Source of the DNA: Caldifarciminota bacterium | GTDB lineage: Bacteria; Hydrothermota; Hydrothermia; B15-G9; DRBW01 | Direction of reading: 5' to 3' | Length of the DNA stretch: 6,234 nucleotides | NCBI GenBank assembly: GCA_011042705.1 | Contig: DRBW01000042.1 | Coordinates: forward strand, 1-6,234 | Shown: positions 4,751 through 6,234 of the stretch, in pieces | Layout: each line of letters opens with the position of its first letter | Position numbering within the stretch: position 1 is the stretch's first letter | Notes under the pieces: generated by a model | What the model was told of the DNA's origin: nothing | What the model saw: only the letters and a program-made list of their open reading frames with translations | Databases searched by the model: none | Program-made: the position numbers and the translations under genes

Positions 4751-6234
4751 CAGTACATGTGCCCGATGGAAAGATAAAGCCTTCCCCGGTCGCCAGGGGA
4801 CCGGTTTCTCAATTTAATTCCCCAATCCAACCTGATCGGGCCCACGGGAGTCCATAGCCTCAGCCCCGCACCCGCACTCAGGGCAATACTCTGAAAGTCC
4901 ATATCTTCCCATCGATCGTAAAGCCCGCCGGCATCGGTGAAGGCGACAAATCCGTTCTTCCCCCAGACCCTGAATCTGAGTTCAAGGTTCAAATTCAATA
5001 GTTTTGTCCCGGAGCGAAAATCCCTTTCCGGATCGGGGGGCCCCACGGACCTCCTGTCATATCCCCTGAGGCTCCCGTCGCCTCCCAGGGTAAACCGCTC
5101 GATCGAAGGAACGATTCGGGACCTTCCAAAGGGGGACTCCGTACCGGCCCTGAACCTCAAAGCGGCGATGATCTTCTCGTTTTTAATGGGAACATAGCGG
5201 GATAGATCGAGAAACAGCCTGGTGAAGTCGTAGCTCCCGCCGAGAACCCAGCCGGCGCCCTCCAACCTGACAGTCGAGAAAAGTCCCCTGTTTGGGTCGA
5301 GCAGGTTATCTCTTGTGTCCCAGAGGGGCTGAATCGCAGCGGAATTGATGGTAATCCTCCCCTCACCCGGGCTTTTGAGCACCCCGGTCCAACCCACCGA
5401 GGAATTGATCCTGAAATTCTTGCTGATGACCTTCCTGAGCTGGAAATCGAGCCCCACCTCTTCCACCTCTTCGTCCACATCCTGATAATAATAAGCCAGT
5501 CCCCGCGCTTCGAGCCTGAAACCGAGAAAATAGGGCTCCGAATAGTGAATTTCAAACCTCTTTCTCCTGAATTGTTTGAGGTCGTGCAGGAGGCTTGCGT
5601 GAAACTCGGCTCTCTGGCCGTTGTTAAACACGTTAAGATGGCCCAGGGCAAACTTTGCCTGAAGATCGGTGGGAGAATGGTAACCGAGGCCGAGGTTGAG
5701 AAAACCGGGCTTTATTTCCTCGAGAACGAAGACGATCAGAACGGTATCGCCCTGGGGACTCAATTCCCTTATCTCGTGCCTTACCGACGAGAACAGACCA
5801 GTTGAATAGATCCTCCTCTTCGATTCGATTAGAAGTGTGGCATTATAGGGATCCCCGGGCTTTATAACTATCTCCCTGTCGACGATTTTACGGCGCACCC
5901 TTTCGAGGCCCTCGATCTTGTAGCCCGACACTATTACGAGGGGACCCTCCCTGACGTGGTAAATCAGCCTGAGAGAGTCGTCACCGAGATCTTCGAACTC
6001 TCTCTTAAGCTCCATATAGGGATAGCCGCTGTCCGCGTAAATGGAAAGGAGCCTGTATTCCCTCTCCCCGAAGACCTCCTCGTCATAAGGGAAAGGAGGC
6101 TTGAGACCCAGGATTTTCTTTATTGTCTCCGACGAGATCTTTCTGTTGCCTCTGATCTCCAGGCTCGTGATGGTTTTCCTGGGGCCCTCTGTGATCCTTA
6201 TGGTTATGTAAACCCTGTCCTTTTTCTCGACCAC
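4750..6234 (-). CDS. BamA/Omp85-family outer-membrane assembly protein, C-terminal part (N-terminus beyond the window)
   Basis: This is the 3' part of a gene, 494 residues, cut by the right edge. The first codon visible (GTG) is only where the window ends, not a supported start. Omp85 proteins insert or translocate beta-barrel proteins at the outer membrane. Visible are the end of one POTRA domain (about 1-18), a POTRA at about 20-96 beginning KTITSLEIRGNRKISSETIKK, and another at about 98-174. The 16-strand-type barrel starts with PGFLNLGLGYHSPTDLQAKF (about 176-195). The barrel holds the loop-6 motif LRGY (389-392) in GGDGSLRGYDRRSVGP and the conserved GAGLRLWTPVGPIRLDWG (455-472). The C-terminal strand LYLSIGHMY ends in an aromatic residue, Tyr rather than the commoner Phe. 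BamA and TamA share this architecture. The three or more POTRAs and the TPVGPIRLD block fit either, and the missing N-terminus would help decide. The stop lies 9 bp from the tmRNA 3' end, tail-to-tail. Confidence 0.93.
   Translation of the reverse strand: MVEKKDRVYITIRITEGPRKTITSLEIRGNRKISSETIKKILGLKPPFPYDEEVFGEREYRLLSIYADSGYPYMELKREFEDLGDDSLRLIYHVREGPLVIVSGYKIEGLERVRRKIVDREIVIKPGDPYNATLLIESKRRIYSTGLFSSVRHEIRELSPQGDTVLIVFVLEEIKPGFLNLGLGYHSPTDLQAKFALGHLNVFNNGQRAEFHASLLHDLKQFRRKRFEIHYSEPYFLGFRLEARGLAYYYQDVDEEVEEVGLDFQLRKVISKNFRINSSVGWTGVLKSPGEGRITINSAAIQPLWDTRDNLLDPNRGLFSTVRLEGAGWVLGGSYDFTRLFLDLSRYVPIKNEKIIAALRFRAGTESPFGRSRIVPSIERFTLGGDGSLRGYDRRSVGPPDPERDFRSGTKLLNLNLELRFRVWGKNGFVAFTDAGGLYDRWEDMDFQSIALSAGAGLRLWTPVGPIRLDWGIKLRNRSPGDRGRLYLSIGHMY

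Noticed and set aside
5157..5651. 164-codon minus-strand frame within the BamA-like gene
   Set aside because: It is an off-frame shadow of the real Omp85 barrel sequence with low-complexity Ser/Arg-rich content.

Overview
The window comes from a Gram-negative bacterium, because it encodes an outer-membrane Omp85/BamA-type protein. The tmRNA tag ends in NYALAA and its gene does not encode the CCA tail. Together with a RAYT transposase and a DUF2007 gene, this would fit a Desulfobacterota (deltaproteobacterial) lineage. That placement is an inference from general gene style and is of low confidence.

Layout from left to right. (1) 41-951: a candidate promoter and a complete RAYT (REP-associated tyrosine transposase) gene on the plus strand, with an added C-terminal helix-turn-helix domain. 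(2) 952-1173: a non-coding stretch holding a perfect 19-bp inverted repeat with a 3-nt loop (1116-1156), the size and form of a REP palindrome. The rest of it shows nothing convincing. (3) 1174-1407: a 77-aa DUF2007-family protein on the plus strand, starting 17 nt after the palindrome. (4) 1433-4264: a full-length uvrA (943 aa) on the minus strand, convergent with the DUF2007 gene across a 25-bp gap. (5) 4265-4394: an intergenic region with a strong candidate promoter for ssrA and a weak one for uvrA. (6) 4395-4740: ssrA (tmRNA) on the plus strand, with a complete tRNA-like domain, four pseudoknots and a tag reading frame. (7) 4750-6234: the C-terminal 494 residues of a BamA/Omp85-family protein on the minus strand, running off the right edge and tail-to-tail with ssrA.

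The right two thirds is housekeeping: nucleotide excision repair, ribosome rescue and outer-membrane protein assembly. These genes share a neighbourhood but not an evident pathway. The left third is the accessory part. The pairing of a RAYT gene with a REP-like palindrome about 165 bp past its stop is the most interesting signal, since RAYTs act on such hairpins. No previously undescribed multi-gene system is visible; the RAYT/REP pair is a new-looking instance of a known kind of system.
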